The notes under the pieces are model-generated. The model was given only the letters and a program-made list of their open reading frames with translations, was not told where the DNA came from and ran no database searches. From assembly GCF_030815415.1 (NCBI RefSeq), contig NZ_JAUSWW010000001.1, positions 9,486,001 to 9,550,000 on the forward strand: DNA of 64,000 nucleotides, in the 5' to 3' direction. Numbering within the stretch: the stretch's first letter is position 1; each line of letters opens with the position of its first letter. Position numbers and translations under genes: made by a program. Source of the stretch: Streptomyces canus (GTDB taxonomy: Bacteria; Actinomycetota; Actinomycetes; Streptomycetales; Streptomycetaceae). Shown here in pieces: positions 50,765 through 58,795 of this stretch.

Positions 50765-51580
50765 CTAGCGTGCGGCCTGGGCGTAGGCGGTCGGTGTGGC
50801 GCCCACCGTGGCGGTGAAGTCCCGTACGAGGTGGGCCTGGTCGGCGTAGCCGAGGTCGGCGGCGAGGGTGGCCCAGTCGATGTCGCTGCGGGTGCCGGCC
50901 AGTTCCAGGGCCTCGTGGATGCGGTAGCGCAGGATGACCCATTTGGGGCTGACACCGACGTGCGCGGAGAAGAGCCGTTGCAGCGCCCGCACGGACAGGC
51001 CCTGTGTGCGGGCGAAGTCGCCGACGCGGCGCACCGTGCGGTCCGCGCGGATGACCTGGACGAGGTCCCGGGCGAGGTCGGCCTGCGGATCGGGGGTGGG
51101 GTCGAGGGAGAGCAGGAAGGTGTCGAGGGCGGCGACGCGGGCGCGGTCGTCGACGGGGGTGACGATCGACCGTGCGGTGTCCTCGGTGGTCTGCGGGAAC
51201 ACGTCCTGGGCGGCCAGCACGCGGCCGGTCCAGTGCGACACCGGTACCTGCGGTGCGTAGGGGCGGAAGGCGCCGGGCCGGAACTTCGCCCCGCACACCC
51301 GGCCCCGCCCGGTCAGCTTGCGGGTGTACAGGCTGAGCGCGACGCCCGTGACCTCGCCGTAGGGCGGGCCTTGGTCCTCTTCCCACTGGAAGGTGAGGTG
51401 GACGGAAGGGTGCGGGACGACATGGGAGGCGTACGGCGCGGGCAGGTCCCAGTCGATGAGCCAGTACCACTCGATGTAGCGGCGCAGCGGCTCGGCGGGC
51501 TCGTGGCGGCGGAACCGCACGCGGGTCAGCAGCCCGGACGGGTCGACGATCCCGCGGGTGTCGCGGCGGGGTGCGGCCAT
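50765..51580 (-). CDS. AraC-family regulator with DUF6597-type sensor domain
   Basis: A 271-residue regulator. The N-terminal part RRHEPAEPLRRYIEWYWLIDWDLPAPYASHVVPHPSVHLTFQWEE is the DUF6597 beta-sandwich found in front of AraC domains; GAKFRPGAFRPYAPQVPVSHWTGRVL is its other conserved piece. The C-terminus carries both helix-turn-helix motifs (VRRVGDFARTQGLSVRALQRLFSAHVGVSPKWVILRYRI; DWATLAADLGYADQAHLVRDFTATVGATPTAY). It diverges from the TIGR03086-type gene, 61 bases away, and probably controls it. The effector is unknown. Confidence 0.88.
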   Translation of the reverse strand: MAAPRRDTRGIVDPSGLLTRVRFRRHEPAEPLRRYIEWYWLIDWDLPAPYASHVVPHPSVHLTFQWEEDQGPPYGEVTGVALSLYTRKLTGRGRVCGAKFRPGAFRPYAPQVPVSHWTGRVLAAQDVFPQTTEDTARSIVTPVDDRARVAALDTFLLSLDPTPDPQADLARDLVQVIRADRTVRRVGDFARTQGLSVRALQRLFSAHVGVSPKWVILRYRIHEALELAGTRSDIDWATLAADLGYADQAHLVRDFTATVGATPTAYAQAAR

Positions 51581-51641
51581 GACCGGATCGTATGTCGCGT
51601 TTCTTCAAGAGGGCAGCGGTGGATGTGCCTACGGTCGACGC

Positions 51642-52232
51642 ATGGACACGAACCCTGTGGAGACGTACGGCATCGGCGAGGTGCTGGACATGGCGCGAAA
51701 GAGGGCGGTTCCGGTGCTCCGGGGCATCCCGGACGCGGCTCTGTCCGCCCCCACACCCTGTGCCGAGTACGACGTGAAAGCGCTGGTCAACCACCTCTTT
51801 CAGGTCATCGTGCAGTTCCAGCGGCTGGCCGTGAAGGAGGCGTCGGACTTCGGTCAGACGCCCGAGGGGATCACGGAAAGTCCCCAGTGGCGTGAGCGGC
51901 TCATGGACGAGGCGGACCGGCTGGTGGAGGCCTGGTCCACGCCCGGCGCCGAGGAGGGGACGACGGGCGCGATGAACATGCCCGCGCGACTGGTCGGCTC
52001 GATGGCGCTGCTCGATCTGACCGTGCATGTGTGGGACCTGGCGCGGGCGACGGGCCAGGACTACCCGGGTGCCGACGAGGCGGTCGTGGCGGAACTGTCC
52101 GGCGCGGTGGATGAACTGGCGCCGACGGCCAGGACGATGGGGGTGTTCGGAGAGCCCGTGCCGGAGGCCGAGGGCGCGTCGGTCTTCGAGCGGCTGCTGG
52201 CCCGGACCGGCAGGGATCCGTACGGAAGATAG
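51642..52232 (+). CDS. TIGR03086-type DinB/mycothiol-maleylpyruvate-isomerase-like protein
   Basis: A 196-residue four-helix protein. Characteristic text: VLRGIPDAALSAPTPCAEYDVKALVNHLFQVIVQFQRLAVKE at the N-terminus and MALLDLTVHVWDLARATGQDYPGADEAVVAEL, with the three metal-ligand positions of the DinB fold (His in VNHL, Asp/His in LLDLTVHVWDLA). Family members bind zinc and may be mycothiol-dependent thiol transferases, which fits an actinobacterium. ATG 51642 follows a weak ribosome site. It is divergent from the AraC regulator. Confidence 0.85.
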   Translation: MDTNPVETYGIGEVLDMARKRAVPVLRGIPDAALSAPTPCAEYDVKALVNHLFQVIVQFQRLAVKEASDFGQTPEGITESPQWRERLMDEADRLVEAWSTPGAEEGTTGAMNMPARLVGSMALLDLTVHVWDLARATGQDYPGADEAVVAELSGAVDELAPTARTMGVFGEPVPEAEGASVFERLLARTGRDPYGR

Positions 52233-52258
52233 CCCCCGACCGGCCGCCGTTCTTCAGC

Positions 52259-53008
52259 TCAAGACGCGAGGAAGTCGAGCGCATGTGCCACAAACTCATC
52301 GTGGTACTGGAAGACTCCCCCGTGTCCGGCATCCGGGAAAAGCGGGACCAGCTCGCCCCGGGGGAGGCGCGCGGCCAGGTCGAGTGTGTTCCGGCTGGGC
52401 ACCATCCGGTCGTCCTCACCGCTTGCCACGAGGACCGGTTGGTGAATCTTCGACAGGTCCGACGGCGCCTGGCGGCCCCAGCGCTTGACGGCCTTCAACT
52501 GGGCGCGGATCGACATCGGTGAGACGGACTTGTCGCGGTTCTGCGTGCGCTCCTTCAGCCGTTCCAGGACAGCTCGTCCAGCCTGCCTGCCGCCTGCGGT
52601 CTCGGTGAAGAAGAGGGAGAGCTTGGGATCCTGGCGGGTGAGGGCGCCCTTGAGTGTGGCCTGGATGGTGAGTGCCGGGACCTTGTCGATGCCGGGGCCC
52701 CCGGCGGGCCCCGTGCCGGCGAGGATGACCTTGCGGACGAGGTGCGGTTCCCTTTCCGCGATGACCTGTGCGTTGAACGAGGAGATCGAGCGCCACCACG
52801 TGCCGGTGCTCAGGACGTACCCGTTCGCGTCGCAGGGGCCGTAGTCCCCACAGGTTCGGCTCTTCACCTGGGAGAACTTCTCACCTGGCTGCACCCGCTC
52901 CACCACCACGGAGCAGTGCGTGCCGTCCGACGACGCCGAGGCTGACGCCTGCGGTGCGAGTCCGACGAGGCCGACGAACGAAGCCGCCACGCTCAGCGTG
53001 GCGGCCAT
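52259..53008 (-). CDS. Chimeric ORF: secreted-protein N-terminus fused to alpha/beta-hydrolase C-terminus
   Basis: A 249-codon open frame made of two unrelated parts. Residues 1-68 (signal AATLSVAASFVGLVGLAPQASASA, then THCSVVVERVQPGEKFSQVKSRTCGDYGPCDANGYVLSTGTWW) look like the start of a small disulfide protein of Streptomyces. From about residue 71, SISSFNAQVIAEREPHLVRKVILAGTGPAGGPGIDKV up to DDRMVPSRNTLDLAARLPRGELVPLFPDAGHGGVFQYHDEFVAHALDFL is an alpha/beta-hydrolase C-terminal half with Asp and His but no nucleophile elbow Ser. A deletion created the join. The TnpB element ends 17 bases upstream. Probably non-functional, though open. Confidence 0.7.
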   Translation of the reverse strand: MAATLSVAASFVGLVGLAPQASASASSDGTHCSVVVERVQPGEKFSQVKSRTCGDYGPCDANGYVLSTGTWWRSISSFNAQVIAEREPHLVRKVILAGTGPAGGPGIDKVPALTIQATLKGALTRQDPKLSLFFTETAGGRQAGRAVLERLKERTQNRDKSVSPMSIRAQLKAVKRWGRQAPSDLSKIHQPVLVASGEDDRMVPSRNTLDLAARLPRGELVPLFPDAGHGGVFQYHDEFVAHALDFLAS

Positions 53009-53034
53009 ACGCGTGTACAGGGACTTGACATCCT

Positions 53035-53054
53035 CCCCTCCCTAAAGGGAGGGG
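53035..53054 (-). repeat. Right-end hairpin of TnpB element 1
   Basis: CCCCTCCCT (53035-53043), loop AA, AGGGAGGGG (53046-53054). It lies directly after the tnpB stop codon, where the 3' end of the TnpB guide RNA (omega RNA) is expected to form. Confidence 0.75.
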
Positions 53055-53058
53055 ATTC

Positions 53059-54261
53059 CTACGGCTCGCGCCGTGGGTGTTTCTGCTTCGTCGCCGACTG
53101 CCCGCCCGGAGAACTCCGTTGAGGTCTTACACCAGCTCCACAGACAGATGCGGTCAGCCCGACCGCCAGAATGTTCTTCGCCGCGTTCACGTCCCGGTCG
53201 TGGGTCGTGCCGCAGTCGCATGTCCACTCACGGACATGCAGGGGCATCTTCGATGCGATGGTGCCGCAGGCGGAGCACAGTTTGGACGAGGGGAACCACC
53301 GGTCGATGGTGATCAGTTCCCGTCCGTACCACTGGGCCTTGTACTCCAGCATGGTGCGCATCTCGCGCCAGGCCGCGTCACTGATGGCGCGGGCCAGACT
53401 GTGGTTCTTGACCATGTTGCGCACGGTCAGGTCCTCGATCACGATCGTTTGGTTCTCACGAACGAGCCGAGTGGTGATCTTGTGCAGGTGGTCCCGGCGC
53501 CGGTCGGCGATCCGGGCATGGACCTTCGCGACCTTGATGCGGGCCTTGCGCCGGTTCGCGCCGTCACCCTTGGCCTTGCGGGCCAGGTTCTTGTGAGCTT
53601 TGGCCAGGCGGCGCCGGTCGACCCGCTCGCATTTCGGATTGGTGATCTTCTCGCCGGTCGAGAGGGTCAGGAGGCTGGTGATACCGGCGTCGATGCCGAC
53701 AGCGGTGTCCAGTACGGGCAGCGGCTCGACGGACATGTCGTCGCACAGCATCGACACGAACCAGCGCCCGGCCGCGTCCTGCGACACCGTTACCGTGGAC
53801 GGCACCGTGCCCTCGGGAAGAGGCCGGGACCAGACAATGTCCAGCGGCTCCGTCATCTTGGCGAGGGTGAGCTTGCCATCCCGGAACCGGAATGCCGAGG
53901 ACGTGTACTCGGCGGACTTGCGGGACTTCTTCTTCGACTTGAAGCGCGGGTACTTGGCCCGCTTGGCGAAAAAGTTGGAGTACGCCGTCTGCACGTGCCG
54001 AAGTGCCTGCTGCAACGGGACGCTGGAGACCTCGCACAGGAAGGCCAGCTCCTCGGTCTTCTTCCACGCCGTGAGCATTGCCGAGGTCTGGTTGTAGTTG
54101 ACCCGCTCCTGACGCGTGAACGCCTCCGACCTCGCGGCCAGGGCAAGGTTGTAGACCTTCCGGACGCACCCGAACGTGCGCGACAGCTCGGCTGCCTGCG
54201 CATCGGTCGGATAGAAGCGACACTTGAACGCCCGCTTCACGCCGGCCGTGGTCACGGTCAC
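53059..54261 (-). CDS. tnpB: TnpB RNA-guided nuclease (IS200/IS605 family), intact
   Basis: A 400-residue protein. The N-terminal DNA-binding lobe starts VKRAFKCRFYPTDAQAAELSRTFGCVRKVYN. The split RuvC site is complete: GIDAGI (Asp191), VIEDL (Glu276) and DRDVNAAKN (Asp357), with the C4 zinc ribbon CSACG...CDCG (329-350) between the last two. TnpB proteins use a guide RNA from the element's 3' end to cut the empty donor site after transposition and so keep the element. Start GTG 54261. No TnpA is encoded in the window, so mobility needs a TnpA in trans. It is unlike the other TnpB at 56.2 kb. Confidence 0.93.
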   Translation of the reverse strand: MTVTTAGVKRAFKCRFYPTDAQAAELSRTFGCVRKVYNLALAARSEAFTRQERVNYNQTSAMLTAWKKTEELAFLCEVSSVPLQQALRHVQTAYSNFFAKRAKYPRFKSKKKSRKSAEYTSSAFRFRDGKLTLAKMTEPLDIVWSRPLPEGTVPSTVTVSQDAAGRWFVSMLCDDMSVEPLPVLDTAVGIDAGITSLLTLSTGEKITNPKCERVDRRRLAKAHKNLARKAKGDGANRRKARIKVAKVHARIADRRRDHLHKITTRLVRENQTIVIEDLTVRNMVKNHSLARAISDAAWREMRTMLEYKAQWYGRELITIDRWFPSSKLCSACGTIASKMPLHVREWTCDCGTTHDRDVNAAKNILAVGLTASVCGAGVRPQRSSPGGQSATKQKHPRREP

Positions 54262-54370
54262 AAACTAGACTGCAGTCCTGTAAAGATCAAACCTGCGGGT
54301 CAGAGCACCGCGGTCCGCCCAGGGGGCGAATCGCAGCCCGCTGCCCCGCTCCGCAGGAGCTTCGTTTCCT

Positions 54371-54390
54371 CCCCCACCTAAAGGTGGGGG
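54371..54390 (-). repeat. Left-side hairpin of TnpB element 1
   Basis: CCCCCACCT (54371-54379), loop AA, AGGTGGGGG (54382-54390): same length, same loop and same flanking CCT as the right-end hairpin, so it probably marks the other end of the element or a partial older copy. Confidence 0.65.
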
Positions 54391-54480
54391 TATCCACGAA
54401 GGACTCCCGATGACGCTCCTCGCGGCTGGGCTGACGGGCGTTGCGCACCGCAAGCCTAGGAAGGCGAATCGCGCAGCGGT

Positions 54481-54498
54481 CCCTGACGGACGTCAGGG
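54481..54498 (-). terminator. Hairpin terminator after the TetR gene
   Basis: CCCTGACG, loop GA, CGTCAGGG; perfect arms, about 50 bases beyond the stop codon of the leftward TetR gene. Confidence 0.7.
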
Positions 54499-54545
54499 GC
54501 CGGGGCGGGCAGACGGTGCCGGCGTGCTGCCAGGCGACCACCCGC

Positions 54546-55148
54546 TCAGTGCATCAATGCCAGGGCGTTCCCGATTCCCTGCTCAAGGACCTCGTCGGCG
54601 AACTTCCGGTCGGAGAGGGCGCGGGCCAGCTGCAAAGTCCCCACCATCATGGTGTAGAGCCCGATGGCCGTGCCGCGGGCGGACTGCGGGTCCTCGGGTG
54701 TCAGGCGGGCGGCGATCTCTTCCACGATGGCCTTCGCGCCGTCGGTGTAGGCCTGCTTGGTCCCGTCCCCGCAGCGGCCGATCTCGTCGAGCAAGGCGGC
54801 GGAGGGGCATCCGAGGCCGGGGTGGTCCCGGTGCTCGGGCGACAGGTACTGGTGAACGAGGTCCTCGAGTCCCGGGCGGCCCGGCCGCAGCGCGCTGAAC
54901 GCTTCGGCCTGTGCGCGGAGTTCGCCTGCGACGACGTTGGCCACCAGGTCGTCCTTGGACTCGAAGTGGGCGTAGAACGCTCCGTTGGTGAGCCCGGCGT
55001 CCGACATCAGCGTGGAGATGCCCGAGCCGTCGATGCCGTCCTGCTTGAACCGGTGGCCGGCCGTCTCGATGATCCGTTGCCGGGTCACCTGCTTGTGCTC
55101 CTTGGCGTAGCGCGCCACAGGGTTTCTCCATTCGCTCCGCGGGGCCAT
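54546..55148 (-). CDS. TetR/AcrR-family regulator
   Basis: About 200 residues from ATG 55148; GGAGTGCGAGGC lies in front, and ATG 55163 is also possible. Helix-turn-helix: VTRQRIIETAGHRFKQDGIDGSGISTLMSDAGLTNGAFYAHFESKDDLVANVV. The C-terminal domain includes GLEDLVHQYLSPEHRDHPGLGCPSAALLDEIGR, the TetR_C group in which a conserved GCP motif is common. It diverges from the amidase, with an AT-rich spacer holding TATGGTC repeats, so the amidase operon, now cut by an IS, was the likely target. Confidence 0.88.
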   Translation of the reverse strand: MAPRSEWRNPVARYAKEHKQVTRQRIIETAGHRFKQDGIDGSGISTLMSDAGLTNGAFYAHFESKDDLVANVVAGELRAQAEAFSALRPGRPGLEDLVHQYLSPEHRDHPGLGCPSAALLDEIGRCGDGTKQAYTDGAKAIVEEIAARLTPEDPQSARGTAIGLYTMMVGTLQLARALSDRKFADEVLEQGIGNALALMH

Positions 55149-55163
55149 TGCCTCGCACTCCAT

Positions 55164-55230
55164 CCTAATCTATGGTCTGACGTGCGTAATATTATGGTCG
55201 ACATTCAATTGTGTCGGCCACCGTCCAGAG
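55164..55230. promoter_or_regulatory. Divergent TetR/amidase promoter region with TATGGTC direct repeats
   Basis: TATGGTC occurs at 55171 and again at 55193, 22 bp apart (about two helical turns), in the AT-richest stretch of the neighbourhood, followed by GACATTCAATTGTGTCGG with a CAATTG centre. These are candidate TetR binding sites; the assignment is by position only. Confidence 0.5.
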
Positions 55231-55242
55231 ATGAGGCGTGCC

Positions 55243-55998
55243 GTGAGCGACGTTCCCTTCCAGTCCGCCGTGGAGCAGTCACGCGCGCTGGCGGCGGGTG
55301 AGATCTCGAGCCGGGAGCTGGTCGAGCTCTATCTCGATCGGATCGCCACCCACAACCCCGCACTGAACGCGGTGGTGACCCTCGATCCCGAGCGTGCCCG
55401 TCGCGAGGCCGGGGAAGCGGACGCCGCGCGGGCGGCGGGGCGGGACCTCGGTCCGCTGCACGGTGTGCCGATCACGGTCAAGGACAGCTTCGAGACAGCC
55501 GGGATGCGCACCGTCTGCGGGCGCAGGGATCTCAAGGACTACGTCCCCGACCAGGACGCCGAGGCGGTTAGGCGGCTGCGTTCGGCCGGTGCCGTGATCA
55601 TGGGGAAGAGCAACATGCCGCCGGGCAACCAGGACGTCCAGGCCGACAACCCGGTGTTCGGTCCCTCCTCCAACCCGTGGGACACCACCCGCACTTCGGG
55701 CGGGTCCGCCGGAGGCGGCGCCGTCGCGACCGCGGCGGGTCTCACGGCCTTCGACTTCGGCTCGGAGATCGGCGGATCGACCAGGATCCCGTCCCACTTC
55801 AACGGCCTGTACGGGCACAAGTCGACCTGGCGGTTGATTTCGCTGATCGGCCACGTTCCCGGTGGCCCGGGCACAGGACGATGGACGAACCCCGACATGG
55901 CCTGCGGTGGCGCGCAGGTCCGCGACGCCCGTGACCTCGTCCCGATCCTGCGGGCAACGACCGGAACGGCCGACTACGACGGAGGCTTCAGCTACCGG
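55243..55998 (+). pseudogene. Amidase (amidase-signature family), N-terminal half; cut by TnpB element 2
   Basis: GTG 55243 with GAGG six bases upstream opens SDVPFQSAVEQSRALAAGEISSRELVELYLDRIATHNPALNAVV, then LHGVPITVKDSFETAGMRT (catalytic Lys in VKD), and the signature TSGGSAGGGAVATAAGLTAFDFGSEIGGSTRIPSHFNGLYGHKST with the cis-Ser and nucleophile Ser. After GTADYDGGFSY (about residue 252 of an expected 450-500) the DNA is that of the IS element. The 3' half is not found on the other side, so it is lost. The catalytic triad is encoded but the fold is incomplete. Confidence 0.9.
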
Positions 55999-57511
55999 GC
56001 TTCATTCGCAGTGCTTCGGCCTTCAGGCCGGGGATGAAGCGAATCTGATGACAGCGGCGCGGAGCGCCGCCGCATCCGCTCCGGCGGAGCCGGACAATGC
56101 GCGCCCCACCCGTGGCGCGGAGCGCCGCGAGGGCTGCTCCCGGCGGAGCCACATCACGAAAGTGCAGTGCCGCCCGGTTCTGATCTTCCGCATGTCGGCC
56201 ATGACGCAGGTATGTATCGTGATGGTCATGCAGCTCCGGTACGCCTTCAGGCTGTACCCGGACATCGTCCAACGCAGCGCGCTGGCCAGGGCGTTCGGGT
56301 GTGCCCGGGTGGTGTTCAACGACGCGGTGCGCGCCCGCGAGGACGCCCGCGCGGAGGGAGAGCCGTTCCCGACGGCCGGTGAGCTGTCCAGGAAGCTGAT
56401 CACCGAGGCGAAACAGACACCTGAGCGGTCCTGGCTGGGCGAGGTCTCCGCTGTCGTGCTCCAGCAGTCGTTGCGGGACGCGGAGGCCGCCTACAGGAAC
56501 TTCTTCGCCTCCCTCAAAGGGGCCCGCAAGGGTCCGAAGATGGGTGCGCCGCGGTTCAAGTCCCGCAAGGACAGCCGTCAGTCGCTCCGCTTCACCGCCA
56601 ACGCCCGCTGGTCGATCACCGATTCCGGGCGGCTGAACCTTCCCAAGGTCGGGGCGGTGAAGGTGAAGTGGTCCCGCACCCTGCCCGCCAGGCCTTCCTC
56701 CGTCACCGTGATCAAGGACGCGGCCGGACGGTACTTCGCCTCCTTCGTCATCGACACCGACCCGCACACCGACGCGCACTGGATGCCCGACACCGACCAG
56801 ACGACCGGCATCGACCTGGGCCTCACCCACTTCGCCGTCCTCTCCAACGGCACGAAGATCGATTCCCCGCGGTTCCTGCGCCGCGCGGAGAAACAACTCA
56901 AGAAGGCCCAGCGGGAGCTGTCCCGCAAAGAAAAAGGATCGAAGAACCGGGAGAAAGCCCGCCTCAGGGTCGCCCGCGCGCACGCACAAGTGGCCGACGC
57001 CCGCCGTGAGTTCCACCACCAGCTCTCCACGAAGCTGATCCGCGACAACCAAGCGATCGGCGTGGAAGACCTGGCGGTCAAAGCACTGGCACGCACCAGG
57101 CTGGCGAAGAGTGTGCACGACGCGGGCTGGACACAGTTCGTGCACATGCTGGAATACAAGGCGGTTCGGTACGGGCGGACCCTGGTGAAGATCGGCCGGT
57201 ACGAGCCGACCAGCCAGACCTGCTCCACCTGCGGGGCCAAGGACGGGCCCAAGCCCCTGCACATCAGGACCTGGACCTGTGCCGTCTGTGGTGCGGTCCA
57301 CGACCGGGACCACAATGCCGCGAAGAACGTGAAAACGGCCGCCGGACTGGCGGTCACAGCCTGTGGAGCGCAGGTAAGACCAGGACTCGTCCCGGCACAG
57401 CGCAGCGAAGCAGGAAGCCACGGATTCCCGTCCGAAACCTGTGCCGCGTAGCGGCGCAGCAACGGAAGAGAAGGCCAGAATCCCCGGGCTTCAGCCCGAG
57501 GAGCAAGTCAA
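55999..57511 (+). mobile_element. tnpB: TnpB-only IS200/IS605-type element 2, inserted at an amidase/acyl-CoA-ligase junction
   Basis: The left end is a hairpin region (GCTTCAT at 55999 with ATGAAGC ending 56040, inner GGCCT/AGGCC). The right end is a hairpin CGGGCT-TC-AGCCCG (57485-57498) followed by AGGAG and TCAA (57508-57511), the same kind of end as element 1. The target side reads AGCTAC. The amidase stops at the left end; an unrelated acyl-CoA ligase fragment starts at 57512. IS605-type insertion makes no duplication and no deletion, so a deletion accompanied or preceded the insertion. Confidence 0.8.
56228..57451 (+). CDS. tnpB: TnpB RNA-guided nuclease, second type, intact
   Basis: A 407-residue TnpB from ATG 56228; in-frame ATG/GTG codons lie just upstream. 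RuvC residues are complete: GIDLGL (Asp196), VEDLAV (Glu280) and DRDHNAAKN (Asp361); zinc ribbon CSTCG...CAVCG (332-354). The N-terminus QLRYAFRLYPDIVQRSALARAFGCARVVFNDAV differs clearly from the TnpB at 53 kb, so it is a different lineage. A Ser/Ala-rich tail (PAQRSEAGSHGFPSETCAA) extends into the right-end region. It should act with an omega RNA from the 3' end. No TnpA. Confidence 0.93.
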   Translation: MQLRYAFRLYPDIVQRSALARAFGCARVVFNDAVRAREDARAEGEPFPTAGELSRKLITEAKQTPERSWLGEVSAVVLQQSLRDAEAAYRNFFASLKGARKGPKMGAPRFKSRKDSRQSLRFTANARWSITDSGRLNLPKVGAVKVKWSRTLPARPSSVTVIKDAAGRYFASFVIDTDPHTDAHWMPDTDQTTGIDLGLTHFAVLSNGTKIDSPRFLRRAEKQLKKAQRELSRKEKGSKNREKARLRVARAHAQVADARREFHHQLSTKLIRDNQAIGVEDLAVKALARTRLAKSVHDAGWTQFVHMLEYKAVRYGRTLVKIGRYEPTSQTCSTCGAKDGPKPLHIRTWTCAVCGAVHDRDHNAAKNVKTAAGLAVTACGAQVRPGLVPAQRSEAGSHGFPSETCAA

Positions 57512-58059
57512 CCGCAGCGCACCGCGATCGTCTTCGGCGACGACCGCGTCACCTACGCCGCCCTCGACGCCGCGGCCAACCAGGTCGCCAACCTGCTCGT
57601 CGCGCGCGGCGTCCGGCCAGGTGACAAGGTCGCGCTGTCCTGCCCCAACCTGTCGCACTTCTCCAGCATCTACTTCGGCATCCTCAAGGCCGGAGGCGCG
57701 GTCGTGCCACTGAACATGCTGCTGAAGGCCCGCGAGGTCGCCTACCACCTCACCGACTCCGACGCGAAGGCGTACTTCGCGTTCGCGGGAACGCCGGAGC
57801 TGCCGATCGGACAGGCCGCCTGGGAGGGGTTCCGGGCGAGCGCGGACTGCACCGAGTTCTTCCTGATCGGGAATGGCGGCGCGCCGTGGTCCGGGGACGG
57901 ACGCCGGAGTCGTACGCCTCGGCCGTGGCCGACCAGCCCGTGACGTTCCGGACGGTCGACCGCGACGAGGACGACCCCGCGGTGGTCCTCTACACCTCCG
58001 GCACCCCGGCCCCCTGGCGAGGTCGAGAAGGACGTCAGGTCGCCAAGGGGGCCGGCTGA
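57512..58059 (+). pseudogene. Acyl-CoA synthetase (AMP-binding) fragment, truncated at both ends and frameshifted
   Basis: Directly after the IS, RTAIVFGDDRVTYAALDAAANQVANLLVARGVRPGDKVALSCPNLSHFSSIYFGILKAGGAVVPLNMLLKAREVAYHLTDSDAKAYFAF is the N-terminal region of a long-chain fatty-acid-CoA ligase. Near 57890 the frame shifts; in the next frame PESYASAVADQPVTFRTVDRDEDDPAVVLYTSGT follows, i.e. up to the ATP-binding P-loop, after which homology ends (58010) and the frame closes at 58059. The start codon region and the last two thirds are missing. Non-functional. Confidence 0.85.
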
Positions 58060-58712
58060 ACCGCGACGTGTCGTCGAGCCGCGTCCGCGAAGACCTCGAA
58101 GAGACGACTGACCGCCGCGCTGTCACCACCTGTCGTGAGGCGGCCGGAGCTGACGGCGGCGGACGGCATCTCACTGCCGAGGGACAGCTCGATGAAGGTT
58201 CCCGCGTCGCAGACGATCGTCGAGGCAGACGACGCGGGGGACGGTCCGGACCGGACCTGGAGGACTCCGTCGCGGACGGACATGGAGAACCTCTCGCCGG
58301 CATCGACGTCGCACTCAAGAGCGAGGCCGGCCAGGCGACCGGGATCCGCCGCCTCGGTCATGCACAGCGCCACCATGTCAGGACGGGCGGTCGAGGAGTC
58401 GACACCACCGCTCATCAGGCCCAGGCCCCACAGGCCGAGTCCGATGATCGGGGTCCGCAGCCCTTCGCCGAACTCGGTCAGGGCGTACTCGGGTGCCGGC
58501 TCGGCCTTGGCGACGACGCCGATCGTGTGCAGCGTGCGCAGCCGGTCGGTGAGGCGATTCGGACCGATTGACGGCATGCGACCGAGGATCTCGGTGAACC
58601 GCTTCGGGCCCAGCAACAGCTCGCGGACGATGAGTACGGTCCACCGCTCGCCCAGCACATCCTTCGCCGTGGCGACGGGGCAGGCCTACCCGTATCTGCG
58701 TACCGCTCCCAT
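58035..58712 (-). pseudogene. HxlR-family regulator with an amber stop at codon 9
   Basis: From ATG 58712 the frame reads GAVRRYG, then TAG (58686-58688), then ACPVATAKDVLGERWTVLIVRELLLGPKRFTEILGRMPSIGPNRLTDRLRTLHTIGVVAKAEP. In HxlR proteins this position is RRYGQACPVA, so CAG became TAG. The remaining frame is intact through the winged helix and a C-terminal SCP2-like sensor domain (about 200 residues), so a downstream GTG (VLGERW) might still give a protein lacking the conserved Cys. A promoter-like TTGACC and GGTC dyad lie upstream. Confidence 0.78.
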
Positions 58713-58795
58713 GCGTTCCACTCTACTGACCTGTACCGACCGGTCAACGGGAGGGCCAGGGCGTTCCCTTCGCCTTGGCCCTCGTGCGACGGCTG

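Larger units (their letters stand above)
53025..54400 (-). mobile_element. TnpB-only IS200/IS605-type element 1
   Basis: The element carries an intact tnpB reading leftward and no tnpA. Its right end, on the minus strand, is a 9-bp-arm hairpin followed by AGGATG and TCAA (TTGA at 53025-53028 on the plus strand), TCAA being a known right-end cleavage tetranucleotide of IS605-type elements. A matching hairpin with the same AA loop lies at the other side (54371-54390). The exact left boundary is uncertain. Only one such copy lies in the window; the second TnpB element is different. Confidence 0.75.
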
